From: a virus
Virus record (IMG/VR): IMGVR_UViG_3300043466_003331
Coordinates: 1-39,168 of that record
Length of the DNA: 39,168 nt
Direction: 5' to 3' (one strand)
Part shown: positions 16,791 through 23,888 of the stretch, piece after piece
Layout of the letters: the number at the start of each line of letters is the position of its first letter
How positions within the stretch are numbered: the first letter of the stretch is position 1
Notes under the pieces: generated by a model
What the model was told of the DNA's origin: nothing
Databases searched by the model: none
What the model saw: only the letters and a program-made list of their open reading frames with translations
Position numbers and translations under genes: made by a program

Positions 16791-16822
16791 TTTGGTAGAT
16801 TGAAATCTAAGTATTACTTTTG
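16791..16822 (+). promoter_or_regulatory. Bacteroidota-type promoter P3 (-33/-7)
   Basis: A third copy of the A-tract plus TTTGGTAG (16791), with TACTTTTG at 16815-16822, fits TTTG...TAnnTTTG. It drives the 37-residue protein gene at 16865. Confidence 0.75.
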
Positions 16823-16864
16823 TCCTGTCAAAATGAAACAATAACATTAACACATACAGAAATT

Positions 16865-16978
16865 ATGAAAACAGTTACCTTCACAATGCAAGAGATATGG
16901 GCGGCTTCAAGACCATCAGTTCAAAAAAGTAAGAAAACTTACAACAGAAAACCAAAACACAAGAAAATGTCTTACTAA
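16865..16978 (+). CDS. 37-residue basic protein with its own host-type promoter
   Basis: A short ORF (ATG at 16865, TAA at 16976-16978). The first half reads MKTVTFTMQEIWAASRPSV; the second is Lys/Arg-rich (KSKKTYNRKPKHKK). I do not recognise it. That it is a real gene is supported by the frame sitting precisely between a Bacteroidota-type promoter (16791-16822) with a 42-nt leader and an intrinsic terminator 7 nt after the stop. Size, strong basic charge and a host-recognised promoter are typical of early phage peptides that act on host RNA polymerase, ribosomes or nucleases; this role is inference. It is near a tandem promoter pair of the same sequence type (15791, 15870). Confidence 0.65.
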   Translation: MKTVTFTMQEIWAASRPSVQKSKKTYNRKPKHKKMSY

Positions 16979-16985
16979 AAAATAA

Positions 16986-17013
16986 CCCCCACCTTTTGGG
17001 GGATTTTTTTTTT
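16986..17013 (+). terminator. Intrinsic terminator of the 37-aa gene
   Basis: CCCCC (16986-16990), 7-nt loop, GGGGG (16998-17002), then a long T-run. It begins 7 nt after the stop codon. Confidence 0.8.
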
Positions 17014-17034
17014 CTATGGATTAAGAAAAGAATG

Positions 17035-17745
17035 TTAAATTAATATTTTATTACTTTTTCTTAAATTATCTTCAGCCCATAGTGGTTGAAGATTTGTATA
17101 GTGACAAAGTTTATATATTTCTTCTTCAGTTTTGGCTGACGATAATGGTATTATATGGTCGATATGCCATCCGTATAATCCGTGATTATCCCAAGACATT
17201 CCTTCAATGAATTGTTGTTCTAAATGTTCTTTTAGAAACTCCGGAGAACAACCAACGATATCGAAAGTTTTATTACTTTTTGTGATATTATTTAGTTTAA
17301 GATATTCTCTTATTCTTTTACGAGTATTATTCCATACTTTAAACACTGGGTTAGGATTATTTTTTATTCGGTGATTTTTACCATATAAGTTAAATTTATC
17401 TCTATTTTTCTTACGATATTCTTTATGGTATGATAAAATATGTTCCTTATTCTTTTTGTAATATATTTTTTTCTGTTCTGAAATGATGTTTTTATTAGAT
17501 TCTCTATATTCTTTTCTCAGTTTATTGAGTTTTTCACGATTTAGTTCTCTCCACTCTTTTATTTTTTCAATATTATCTTCGTAATATTTTTTACGATGTA
17601 ATATAGTTTTTTCTCTATATCTTTTAGAATAAAGTTTTTGACAACTCTTACACTCACTTCTATAACCGGTTGAGTTATGTTTATCCATATTAAAATTACA
17701 AACCTCCTTTTCTTCTTTACACTTACTGCATATCTTTGTTGTCAT
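17035..17745 (-). CDS. HNH homing-type endonuclease, module 2
   Basis: 236 residues, paralogous to the HNH protein at 14578. The same zinc finger is present (Cys6, Cys9, Cys32, Cys35). A longer Lys/Glu/Arg coiled linker (about 40-130, about 40 residues more than copy 1) follows, then SNKTFDIVGCSPEFLKE and the HNH core GWHIDHIIPLSSA ... HYTNLQPLWAEDNLRKSNK. All catalytic positions are kept, so both copies may be active. It overlaps its ribbon-helix-helix partner by 23 nt, as in module 1. It lies next to the DNA polymerase gene, a common address for phage homing endonucleases. Confidence 0.9.
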   Translation of the reverse strand: MTTKICSKCKEEKEVCNFNMDKHNSTGYRSECKSCQKLYSKRYREKTILHRKKYYEDNIEKIKEWRELNREKLNKLRKEYRESNKNIISEQKKIYYKKNKEHILSYHKEYRKKNRDKFNLYGKNHRIKNNPNPVFKVWNNTRKRIREYLKLNNITKSNKTFDIVGCSPEFLKEHLEQQFIEGMSWDNHGLYGWHIDHIIPLSSAKTEEEIYKLCHYTNLQPLWAEDNLRKSNKILI

Positions 17746-17881
17746 AATACTCTTTTAATAATTTATTAAGTAATGTTGATTTTTTTACTTTTTCTTTAAC
17801 CATTCGGTCAAATAAATCACGGTCTAAACTTATTCCAAATTTAACCTTTCTTTCTTCTTCTAATTTTAGTTTTCTACCCAT
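17723..17881 (-). CDS. Ribbon-helix-helix DNA-binding protein, module 2
   Basis: 52 residues (ATG 17879-17881). It is almost identical to the module 1 protein after the first seven residues: KVKFGISLDRDLFDRMVKEK then KKSTLLNKLLKEYY. The nine N-terminal residues differ slightly (MGRKLKLEE versus MARPTKLEE). It is too short for many ORF callers but is supported by the paralogue, by the TATTTATA motif 4 nt upstream and by the shared upstream box at 17908-17921. It probably binds that upstream region and controls the endonuclease; this is inferred. Confidence 0.75.
   Translation of the reverse strand: MGRKLKLEEERKVKFGISLDRDLFDRMVKEKVKKSTLLNKLLKEYYDNKDMQ
17743..17867 (+). repeat. 125-bp near-identical direct repeat, copy 2
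   Basis: The partner of 15160-15284; two mismatches seen by eye. Confidence 0.85.
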
Positions 17882-17885
17882 ATGA

Positions 17886-17893
17886 TATAAATA
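17886..17893 (-). promoter_or_regulatory. Phage promoter-type motif TATTTATA
   Basis: On the minus strand it reads TATTTATA, 4 nt before the ATG at 17881. It is followed upstream by the shared box AAAAGTTTCACTAA (17908-17921). Confidence 0.5.
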
Positions 17894-17991
17894 TCCACAA
17901 ATATAAAAAAAGTTTCACTAATATAAAACAAATAAATAATTTATTTTAGAAACTGATTGTTGTTAATTTGATTCTTAAATTTAAATAACTA

Positions 17992-17999
17992 TATTTATC
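17992..17999 (+). promoter_or_regulatory. Phage promoter-type motif TATTTATC before DNA polymerase
   Basis: TATTTATC, then TACG and an ATG at 18004 that opens a 9-codon leader ORF. The polymerase start is 62 nt downstream. Confidence 0.5.
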
Positions 18000-18003
18000 T
18001 ACG

Positions 18004-18033
18004 ATGAGTAAGGTGAACTTCACAACTAAGTGA
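18004..18033 (+). promoter_or_regulatory. Possible leader peptide / operator upstream of DNA polymerase
   Basis: ATG, eight more codons (product MSKVNFTTK), TGA. It holds the inverted repeat GTGAACTTCAC (18013-18023). Placed between the promoter motif and the polymerase start, it may be a translated leader or a protein-binding site. T4 gp43 is known to bind its own translation start, so autoregulation is conceivable here. Confidence 0.3.
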
Positions 18034-18061
18034 TTGCTAATATGCCACTCCAAGATAATAT

Positions 18062-20785
18062 ATGATAGATAGTAATGAAATTGAGTCATTCCTCCACGGA
18101 AATGACCCGGAAAAATTTATAGTTGCCATTGAGTATGATTACCGAGACAACTGCATTTATAAGGTGAAAGAAACGCCCGGAAAAGGGAAAGAAATTCGTA
18201 AGGATAACTTTGTACCATTCGCTTGGGTAGGTGATTTAAGAAACATAAAATTTTATAACGATTCCAAATCGGCTCAAAAAGAGGCGATGACTAAACATGG
18301 AATTATAATTGAAAAGTTAAATACTCACGGAAATGAGAGACTTGAAAAAGGATTGACCTATATGGTTAAATCCATGAAAGGGTATAGAGAGCTTATTCAA
18401 TTCTTTAAAGAGGGTGGATGTGACCCTTGGGGTGACAAAACCAAAGATAAAGTGACTATTCTACCTCCGGTGGAACAATACCTTATTTCCAAAGAAAAAC
18501 GGTTATTTAAAGGGTTTGAGAATTATAATGAAGTGACCCGAATGGTATATGACTTGGAGACGACCTCCTTGGAACCGAAAGATGGTCGTATTTTTATGAT
18601 TGGAATAAAAACCAATAAAGGTTATCACAAAGTAATTGAATGCACCGATGAGAATGAAGAAAAAGGTGCAATCATGGAATTTTTCAAAATTATCAACGAA
18701 ATTAAACCATCAATTATTGGGGGATATAATTCCGCAAACTTCGACTGGCATTGGATTTTTGAAAGAAGTAGAATCTTAGGTATTGACCTAAAAAAAGTAT
18801 GTAGGTCATTAAATCCCAACCATTCTTACACTCGTAAAGATGGTATGTTAAAACTTGCAAATGAAGTGGAAACTTATACCCAAACATCAATATGGGGTTA
18901 TAATGTTATTGATATTATTCATGCGGTTCGTAGGGCTCAAGCAATTAATTCGAACATTAAAGCCGCCGGATTAAAATACATCACCAAATTTATCAATGCC
19001 GAATCACCAAGTCGTGTTTATATTGACCACTTAGATATTGGTCCGATGTATGCTAAAAAAGAAGAGTATTGGTTAAACACTCAAAATGGTGGTTATAGAA
19101 AAGTTGGTCAAGACCCTAAAATTGATGATATATGTGCTCGTCGTACCGATATCTATGTAAAAATGACCGGGGATAAGTTAGTTGAAAAATACCTTGACGA
19201 TGACTTAGATGAAACCCTTAAAGTTGACCAAGAGTTTAATCAAGGTTCATTCTTGTTGGCTGCAATGATTCCAACAACATATGAAAGAGTTTCAACCATG
19301 GGGACAGCAACATTGTGGAAGATGTTAATGTTGGCTTGGTCATACAAATACAATTTGGCAATACCTGCCAAAGAAGCAAAAACTGATTTCGTGGGTGGTT
19401 TGTCAAGATTATTAAAAGTAGGTTATTCAAAAGATGTATTGAAACTTGACTTTAGTTCCCTATACCCATCAATTCAGTTAGTTCATGATGTATTTCCGGA
19501 TTGTGATGTTACGGGTGCAATGAAAGGAATGTTGACCTATTTCCGTAACACTCGTATCAAATATAAACAATTGGCCGAGGAATATTATGAAATTGATAAA
19601 GCAAAATCTGAATCGTATGGTAATAAACAGTTACCAATCAAGATTTTCATCAATAGTATGTTTGGTGCTTTATCGGCTCCTCAGGTATTTGCTTGGGGGG
19701 ATATGTATATGGGAGAACAGATTACTTGTACCGGAAGACAATATCTTCGTCAAATGATTAAATTTTTTATGTCAAAAGGATATGTTCCATTGGTTATGGA
19801 TACGGATGGGGTGAACTTCTCAACTCCACCTGAGGCAAAAGACCGAGTATATGTTGGAAGAGGTTTGAATTGGAAAGTTAAAGAGGGTAAAGAATATTAT
19901 GGTCCTGAGGCGGATGTTGCCGAATATAATGACACATTCATGAGAGGTGAAATGGCTTTAGATACGGATGGTGTTTGGCCTTCAACAATTAACTTAGCTC
20001 GTAAAAACTATGCGGTTATGGATTCTAAAGGAAAAATTAAATTAACCGGAAATACGATAAAATCTAAAAAACTTCCGTTGTATATTGAAGAATTTTTGGA
20101 TAAAGGGGTTAAATTATTACTTGAAGGGAAAGGACATGAGTTTGTTGAATATTATTACGAATATCTACAAAAAATTTATGATAAACAAATTGCTTTAAGT
20201 AAAATCTCCCAACGAGCTAAAGTTAAATTAAGTCTTGAAGATTACAAGAAAAGATTAACGACTAAAACAAAGGCAGGTAATAGTATGTCGAGAATGGCTC
20301 ATATGGAACTTGCCTTACAAGAAAATTTAAAAGTTAGTTTGGGTGATGTTATTATGTATGTGAATAATGGTTTAAGAGCATCTCATGGAGATGTTCAAAA
20401 GAAAGGTGAAGGTATTCAACTAAATTGCTATATGTTAGATAAAGATATATTGGAGAATGACCCGGATATGTTGGGTGATTATAATGTTCCAAGGGCAATT
20501 ACCACATTTAATAAAAGAATCCAACCCTTAATGGTTGTGTTTCAAGACGAAGTTAGAAATGGTTTAATTGTTAGTGAACCAAGTAAAAGAGGTATTTTCA
20601 CCAAATCACAATGTGAATTAATTAATGGACATCCGTTAGGTGAAGGAGACCAAGACAGATTACAAGAAGATGTTCTTAATATTACGGAACAAGAAATGAA
20701 ATATTGGGAGAAACGAGGTTTATCTCCAGATTATATGTATGAATTGGCTGAAGAAGGTTGGGAGAAAAAATTAATTGAGGTATAA
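18062..20785 (+). CDS. 43: Family B DNA polymerase (T4 gp43-like)
   Basis: 907 residues, the usual size of gp43. The 3'-5' exonuclease has motif I YDLETTSLEP (Asp164, Glu166), motif II GGYNSANFDWHW (about 220-231) and motif III YLDDDLDET (about 377-385). The polymerase has motif A KLDFSSLYPS (Asp463), motif B KIFINSMFGALS (about 527-538) and motif C VMDTDGVNF (Asp580, Asp582). Motif C is DTDG rather than the common DTDS; both catalytic Asp are present, so it should be active. It replicates the phage genome with a clamp and helicase not seen here. It is preceded by a promoter motif and a possible leader, and followed by a terminator shared with the convergent operon. Very sure of family. Confidence 0.97.
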   Translation: MIDSNEIESFLHGNDPEKFIVAIEYDYRDNCIYKVKETPGKGKEIRKDNFVPFAWVGDLRNIKFYNDSKSAQKEAMTKHGIIIEKLNTHGNERLEKGLTYMVKSMKGYRELIQFFKEGGCDPWGDKTKDKVTILPPVEQYLISKEKRLFKGFENYNEVTRMVYDLETTSLEPKDGRIFMIGIKTNKGYHKVIECTDENEEKGAIMEFFKIINEIKPSIIGGYNSANFDWHWIFERSRILGIDLKKVCRSLNPNHSYTRKDGMLKLANEVETYTQTSIWGYNVIDIIHAVRRAQAINSNIKAAGLKYITKFINAESPSRVYIDHLDIGPMYAKKEEYWLNTQNGGYRKVGQDPKIDDICARRTDIYVKMTGDKLVEKYLDDDLDETLKVDQEFNQGSFLLAAMIPTTYERVSTMGTATLWKMLMLAWSYKYNLAIPAKEAKTDFVGGLSRLLKVGYSKDVLKLDFSSLYPSIQLVHDVFPDCDVTGAMKGMLTYFRNTRIKYKQLAEEYYEIDKAKSESYGNKQLPIKIFINSMFGALSAPQVFAWGDMYMGEQITCTGRQYLRQMIKFFMSKGYVPLVMDTDGVNFSTPPEAKDRVYVGRGLNWKVKEGKEYYGPEADVAEYNDTFMRGEMALDTDGVWPSTINLARKNYAVMDSKGKIKLTGNTIKSKKLPLYIEEFLDKGVKLLLEGKGHEFVEYYYEYLQKIYDKQIALSKISQRAKVKLSLEDYKKRLTTKTKAGNSMSRMAHMELALQENLKVSLGDVIMYVNNGLRASHGDVQKKGEGIQLNCYMLDKDILENDPDMLGDYNVPRAITTFNKRIQPLMVVFQDEVRNGLIVSEPSKRGIFTKSQCELINGHPLGEGDQDRLQEDVLNITEQEMKYWEKRGLSPDYMYELAEEGWEKKLIEV

Positions 20786-20790
20786 AAAAA

Positions 20791-20817
20791 GGTGTCGAAT
20801 ATGACACCTTTTTTTTT
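20791..20817. terminator. Bidirectional terminator after DNA polymerase
   Basis: GGTGTC (20791-20796) pairs with GACACC (20803-20808), with A-run before and T-run after. It serves the convergent polymerase and 20816-21151 genes. Confidence 0.8.
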
Positions 20818-21151
20818 ATGATTGTTTTAACCCATCAGACGAGAGCACATACCAGTTACCACCAACAAATCTAAATTCAATACATGAGAATCTATCCGCA
20901 CCTATTTCATCATATTCTTCGTCTATTTTACCAGTATCAGGTTTTATTGTTGTGTTTACCATACATTTCACTACGACATGGTCTGTAGTTGAGGAATCCA
21001 ATATTATTGTTGATTGAGATACTCCTCTAACAATTATACAACTTTCTCCGTTTGTTTTATATTCCAATTCGGACACAACAGATATTTCCGATGTGTTAAT
21101 AACTTCTCCGTTGATTATTCTTCTTGATGGTATTGATTTTACTATTGCCAT
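20816..21151 (-). CDS. Small virion-type beta protein
   Basis: 111 residues, predominantly beta: RIINGEVINTSEISVVSELE, CIIVRGVSQSTIILD and, at the end, SCIEFRFVGGNWYVLSSDGL. The closing 'Phe-x-Phe-x-Gly-Gly-x-Trp-Tyr-x-Leu-Ser-Ser-Asp-Gly' segment is reminiscent of small fibre or decoration domains in phages, but no family is recognised. It lies 4 nt downstream of the gp13-like neck gene in the same operon, so a structural role is likely. It ends inside the shared terminator region. Confidence 0.65.
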   Translation of the reverse strand: MAIVKSIPSRRIINGEVINTSEISVVSELEYKTNGESCIIVRGVSQSTIILDSSTTDHVVVKCMVNTTIKPDTGKIDEEYDEIGADRFSCIEFRFVGGNWYVLSSDGLKQS

Positions 21152-21155
21152 AAAA

Positions 21156-22283
21156 TTATATTACATAAATTTGTCGAGGCATTGCTCTAAATTTCATTTG
21201 TTTATTTAAGTTTTCAGCTAATAACGCCTCTCTTTCCATAACTTTTTCAGGTCTTAATCTTGTTAACCAACCTTCAGCCCCTGTTAATTCTTCCATTAGT
21301 TTTGTTTTTTCATCTTTAGCTTCAGTGGCTAAAGATTGATAATCCATTGTCAACTCACTATCAGGTGTTTTAAGATTACCACTATATTTTCCTCTAACTT
21401 TTGCCAATGTTTCTTTACAATACGCAGTAAACCATCTTCTAACCCATTGTTGTCCTGGTATGTTTAAGTCTTCCCAAGATAAATTATCCATTGGGACATC
21501 CGTAGGTAGTTTAATAACATCCGGATTGTTTTTTAAACAATCTGCTCTGTTGTCCGGAGTTACATCATAATACCAATACCAAACTGCTTTACCAACATAA
21601 CCATTAATATTATTCCAATTAAAACGACCACCAGGTGTGTTATATAAATGAATTAATTTTTTTCCATCAGGTAATCCGGTTATTCTATAAGTAAGTGAAC
21701 CTCCTAAAATTCTACTTAAGACATTTGCTTCTTGCATTCTAACTAAATAATCAAATCCTGACATCATAAAATATGACCCTTGATTTCCCATTTGAGCGAA
21801 TCCCGCCTCACTAGCACCAAGTCCAATACCAGCACCAAAACCTCCAGCGGTGCCACCTAAACCAAATGCGTTCCATGGTCTATCACTAAACCAAAGTAAT
21901 TCGTTAACTTCACGACCTGCGGGTATTTCATATGTTTGTGTGTTAGCACTTAAAACAAAATAGTCTTTCTTTAAAACCCAAGGACCTTCAGTTTGAAGTC
22001 CAACAATTTTAGAATACGAATAACTAAATTGTTGTTCGAAGTCCATAGTTCTCGTAATCAATGCCTTTGCCACCGATTTTTCGTTCATGTTAAGATTAAC
22101 CAAATTAACCCATTGACTATCAATTAACCATTGAAGAACATATTCTTCATAGTCACCAATAGATAATTCCATTAATGAGTCCATCATTTCGTCTTCTAAT
22201 TCAACACTTCTTAGAGGTGCACCTAATTGGTGTTTAACTCTAGTGTAGATTTTACTTCTTTCTGGTTCCGGAATAACTGCCAT
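21156..22283 (-). CDS. Putative neck protein (T4 gp13-like)
   Basis: 375 residues. The N-terminus (SKIYTRVKHQLGAPLRSVEL ... ELSIGDYEEYV) matches the characteristic start of gp13-type head-completion proteins: a short helix, RLGAP, V-E-(L/V) and an acidic EY helix. The centre holds a Gly/Ala-rich insert (GLGGTAGGFGAGIGLGAS, about 140-158) that may be flexible. The C-terminal third is helical with many charged residues. In T4 such proteins close the filled head and join it to the tail. A promoter motif stands 22 nt upstream (22306-22313). The assignment is by weak pattern and by company with gp14- and gp15-like genes. Confidence 0.5.
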   Translation of the reverse strand: MAVIPEPERSKIYTRVKHQLGAPLRSVELEDEMMDSLMELSIGDYEEYVLQWLIDSQWVNLVNLNMNEKSVAKALITRTMDFEQQFSYSYSKIVGLQTEGPWVLKKDYFVLSANTQTYEIPAGREVNELLWFSDRPWNAFGLGGTAGGFGAGIGLGASEAGFAQMGNQGSYFMMSGFDYLVRMQEANVLSRILGGSLTYRITGLPDGKKLIHLYNTPGGRFNWNNINGYVGKAVWYWYYDVTPDNRADCLKNNPDVIKLPTDVPMDNLSWEDLNIPGQQWVRRWFTAYCKETLAKVRGKYSGNLKTPDSELTMDYQSLATEAKDEKTKLMEELTGAEGWLTRLRPEKVMEREALLAENLNKQMKFRAMPRQIYVI

Positions 22284-22305
22284 AATTTATATTAGTATTT
22301 TATAT

Positions 22306-22313
22306 TATAAATA
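22306..22313 (-). promoter_or_regulatory. Phage promoter-type motif TATTTATA
   Basis: TATTTATA on the minus strand, 22 nt before the ATG of the neck-protein gene, directly abutting the end of the upstream SOD-fusion gene (22314). Confidence 0.5.
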
Positions 22314-23846
22314 TTAAGTTATGTCATATAGTAATGAATCTAAAGGAAATAAAAAGTTTCCATTAACTATTATTGGTTTTTCATTGAAAACTAATACATT
22401 TTTTCCTTTTTGAAAAATCATTAAATCTGTTTTGTAAATTTTAACACTGGCAGTTCCTTCAAGTAAAATACCATCATCCGTAATAATTTTATTTCTAAAT
22501 GGTTTGACTTGTGCGGTTTTAGTAACACCGTCTTTAGTTATTTCAATATCCACACCATTAATCGCGTCTTTTTTATTACCAAGACCACCAATTATTTCAA
22601 TTTGATAATCTTTACCTAAATATTTTCGTAATATTGATGCTGTTATCTCTTCTCTTTTATTACCGGCATTGTTTTTTTCGATTAAAATTTTCAATAAGTT
22701 TTGAAATGTTGAACTATCTTTGTTAAAAATTCTAAATTTGAAGTAGTCTAATGCCGTAACAAATCTGTTTGCCTCTTTCTTTTGTTCTTCAGATGTTTTA
22801 TTTCTAAAATCTATTGGTTTAGATTTTGTTAATTTTGTGATAACTTTATTTAAATCATTTAGTAATACACAAAACGAGGTATAGTTTGTATTTAATTTAT
22901 TTATTACAGACCTTCCTTCCCCTTCAAGATTATAAACCCCCGGCATTTCATTATTTGATGGTTTATCAATAAAATTTTCAGAAAAAACTTCTTTCATTAT
23001 TTTATTTATTCCACGCATGTATATCCATTTAACATCTTGGTTTGTGTTAAATAATGTTCTATAAAATTCATTTTCAGATGATGAACACATTTCAGATTTA
23101 CCTTCTTTTAATAATTCTCCCATTTTTTTTGATTCAAGTAATTTGGTTTCACTTTTCATTTCATATAATTTAGAAACAAAGTCCCAATTCACAACTTTCC
23201 AAAAATTTGCGATATACTCATCTCGTTTGTTTCTATACTTAAGATAATAAGCATGTTCCCATAAATCTAAACCTAATAATGGAAATCCACCACCTTCAAT
23301 AACATTCATTAAAGGATTATCTTGATTTGGTGTGGACATAATTTTTAAAGTATTTTTTGAGGTTAATACCAACCATACCCATCCGGAACCAAATCGTTCT
23401 TTTGCAATCTTTTCAAATTCTTTTTTGAATTGGGGAAAACCACCAAATTGTTTGATTATTTTTTTGTGAAGTTCACCTTTAAGTTTTGTCGGTTTTGGTG
23501 TCAACATATTCCAAAATAATGCGTGGTTGAATGCACCACCGGCGTTATTTCTAATTGTCTTATCAAAACGACTTATGGTTTTGATAATTTTCTCTAAATC
23601 TAAATCCCCGTATTTTTTCTTAGATAAAGCATCGTTAAGTTTATCCACATACCCTTTATAATGTTTATTGTAGTGAAAATCCATTGTTTCGGGGTCAATG
23701 AATTGTTTCAAGGCTGAGTAAGAATAAGGTAATTTTTCAATACCTATTTTCTTCATTTCTGTAATCAACAAATTTTTTTCTTTTTGTATGTGTCCTTCAA
23801 GAATTTTAGTTTCAATTTGTTGAATTTTTTTTTCTATTTCTTTCAT
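22314..23846 (-). CDS. Fe/Mn superoxide dismutase fused to a nuclease-like domain
   Basis: 510 residues. Residues about 37-230 form a complete Fe/Mn superoxide dismutase: MDFHYNKHYKGYV (ligand His58, Tyr66), GGAFNHALFWNML (His108) and GLDLWEHAYYLKY (Asp194, His198). All four metal ligands are present, so dismutation of superoxide is expected. The remaining 280 residues are not part of any usual SOD (about 200 residues). After a helical stretch, the end has NKREEITASILRKYLG, NGVDIEITKD and TAQVKPF, spaced like a PD-(D/E)xK nuclease core (Glu399/400, Asp433, Gln446-x-Lys448). The nuclease reading is inference. It is a single-gene unit with a TATTTATA motif at 23868-23875; the next minus-strand gene has its own motif. 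Confidence 0.85.
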   Translation of the reverse strand: MKEIEKKIQQIETKILEGHIQKEKNLLITEMKKIGIEKLPYSYSALKQFIDPETMDFHYNKHYKGYVDKLNDALSKKKYGDLDLEKIIKTISRFDKTIRNNAGGAFNHALFWNMLTPKPTKLKGELHKKIIKQFGGFPQFKKEFEKIAKERFGSGWVWLVLTSKNTLKIMSTPNQDNPLMNVIEGGGFPLLGLDLWEHAYYLKYRNKRDEYIANFWKVVNWDFVSKLYEMKSETKLLESKKMGELLKEGKSEMCSSSENEFYRTLFNTNQDVKWIYMRGINKIMKEVFSENFIDKPSNNEMPGVYNLEGEGRSVINKLNTNYTSFCVLLNDLNKVITKLTKSKPIDFRNKTSEEQKKEANRFVTALDYFKFRIFNKDSSTFQNLLKILIEKNNAGNKREEITASILRKYLGKDYQIEIIGGLGNKKDAINGVDIEITKDGVTKTAQVKPFRNKIITDDGILLEGTASVKIYKTDLMIFQKGKNVLVFNEKPIIVNGNFLFPLDSLLYDIT

Positions 23847-23867
23847 ATTATAGGATTATCCTTTTCA

Positions 23868-23875
23868 TATAAATA
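23868..23875 (-). promoter_or_regulatory. Phage promoter-type motif TATTTATA
   Basis: TATTTATA on the minus strand, 21 nt before the ATG at 23846. Confidence 0.5.
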
Positions 23876-23888
23876 ATCCAAAGTTTGT

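Noticed and set aside
16596-16844. Plus-strand ORF over promoter P3
   Set aside because: Antisense to the start of the 16118-16759 gene and runs through its promoter and P3; composition is not coding-like.
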